A stretch of 64,000 bases of DNA from Macrostomum hystrix (taxonomy: Eukaryota > Platyhelminthes > Macrostomidae). Position 1 is the stretch's first letter; every line of letters starts with the position of its first letter. The stretch lies in assembly GCA_950097015.1 (NCBI GenBank), contig CATNEN010000001.1:7053501-7117500 (forward strand), given 5' to 3'. Below, piece by piece: positions 63,015-64,000 of this stretch. The position numbers were made by a program, and so were the translations under genes. The notes beneath the pieces are model-generated. The model was not told where the DNA came from, ran no database searches, and saw nothing but the letters and a program-made list of their open reading frames with translations.

Positions 63015-63292
63015 CAGGAGGGCTGCAGGCAATGCTGATAGCAAATTCATAATTTGGTGACACTAAATATGCAGCCAACAAAGAGCCTTGAAAGAGGCAA
63101 TTCTACCCATGCACATTTCACTGACTCTTAAGCATACACATATAGATACCATATGCAGGCAGACACTAACACATGAGTGTACATCTGCTTTGTCTTTCTC
63201 ATTCTTAGGCAGAGTACAATTTTATGTGCTCAGGGACCTTGGTAAAAAGGCAAAAGAATTAGCCACTCTGCCACTTGCCAAGCCCACTTATT
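63015..63292 (-). mobile_element. Diverged SINE-like copy (family A)
   Basis: Reverse copy: AGGAGGGCTGCAGGCAATGC, AATTTGGTGACACTAAATATG, CATTTCACTGACTCTTAAGC, then TCTCATTCTTAGGCAGAGTAC and GCCACTCTGCCACTTGCC. More diverged than the others, so probably older. Confidence 0.65.
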
Positions 63293-64000
63293 GAGCACTA
63301 ACCAACCACATTTTAATATTTTAGATTGATAAGTTATTATAGGCCCTAACAATGTTGTTGAGACAGACATTAGAATTATATACTAAATTCTAAAAAATAA
63401 GCTATATTTTTGATATCGTATTGCAGAGATGGATGGTACAATATTTTCGAGTCTAAGAAATGAGAAATACAATACTGTACAAAGCTAATGAATGCATGAT
63501 TGAGAATGCTATTAATGCCTTTTAATGGGCATATGTTCAAAGCAACGACAGAATTGTTAAGCAACTGGTCGAAATTCCCTAATTAGTATATGCTATTCAT
63601 GCTAATATCAAGGGCTAGTCTCCAGGAACACCACGATGCTAGTCCTGCAAGCCCATGTGATAATTGTCACATTAGCCCCATGCAGTCCTCACTCTGTCGG
63701 ATGCTGCCCGCTCTGAGTTGAACTTAACTTAACGACAATACTTGTTGAAACTTAAATGACTCAGTCGCAAATATTAAAGAAATGATTGATTCCGTAGTTT
63801 TGATTCAACTGTGTGCTTATTTCAAGGGTGCATGCATGCGAAGTAAAATATTGAGAAAATGTTTTACTGCTCTCAAGCTGCGAACGAAAATTTAGTCTTA
63901 CAATTTCAACTTGTTTATTTTTTCTTTCAATTATCGCTCGTTTTGCTCGTCGCTGCATAGTCTATGGCAGAGTTGCAGCGTAATTAAACTTATTGAGCAA
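63293..64000. other. AT-rich non-coding end of window
   Basis: No gene recognised. A GC-richer segment at about 63610-63730 may be a small repeat fragment, but I cannot assign it. Confidence 0.35.

Overview
This is animal nuclear DNA, not prokaryotic. The coding exons are joined by GT-AG introns, the standard genetic code is used (TAA, TAG and TGA all occur as real stops), and most of the window is minisatellite arrays, tRNA-derived SINE-like repeats and DNA-transposon remnants. The protein families (a PRDM3/16-EVI1-type zinc-finger factor, a heparan-sulfate 6-O-endosulfatase, a BTBD10/KCTD20 homologue and a Notum/pectinacetylesterase relative) are metazoan. Introns as short as about 41-87 bp, very many private tandem repeats, and splice acceptors sitting just before start codons would suit a free-living flatworm or another lophotrochozoan. 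That placement is inference; I cannot name the species.

Layout. 1-8.6 kb: non-coding, with a hAT-like element (557-1527) whose interior is a 16-bp minisatellite, then several low-complexity arrays (CTG-rich, a 12-mer at 3.5-4.2 kb, another 12-mer at 5.6-6.3 kb, a 15-mer at 8 kb). 8.7-13.9 kb (+): a PRDM3/16-EVI1-like transcription factor in four exons. 14-27 kb: gene-poor DNA with 16-, 22-, 18- and 20-bp arrays and SINE-like copies. 27.2-32.2 kb (-): a complete four-exon extracellular sulfatase (SULF-type) with a 24-bp minisatellite filling intron 2. 33.3-39.5 kb: two Tc1-like deletion derivatives, a (+) gene encoding a PAN-like plus glycine-rich protein, and a SINE-like retroposon with a clean 12-bp target duplication. 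39.6-49.3 kb (-): three tandem, intronless paralogues with a short Cys/His motif, a coiled-coil region and an NHL-like C-terminus, and a doubtful small gene between the second and third. 49.3-52.5 kb: AT-rich DNA with a 49-bp palindrome and a small TIR element. 52.6-59.1 kb (-): a BTBD10/KCTD20-like gene whose introns and 5' leader are packed with arrays. 59.9-61.9 kb (-): a membrane-anchored Notum-like carboxylesterase with an unusual nucleophile motif. The last 2 kb is AT-rich with one SINE copy.

The genes do not form an operon or an obvious pathway. SULF and Notum families both act on extracellular Wnt/heparan-sulfate signalling, but their co-location here may be chance. The strongest unexplained structure is the relation between tandem repeats and introns. 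Several introns are filled with their own private minisatellite to within about 25-60 bp of a splice site. In the BTBD10-like 5' leader the 48-bp repeat unit itself contains a consensus splice donor, giving a run of roughly 26 donors facing one acceptor.
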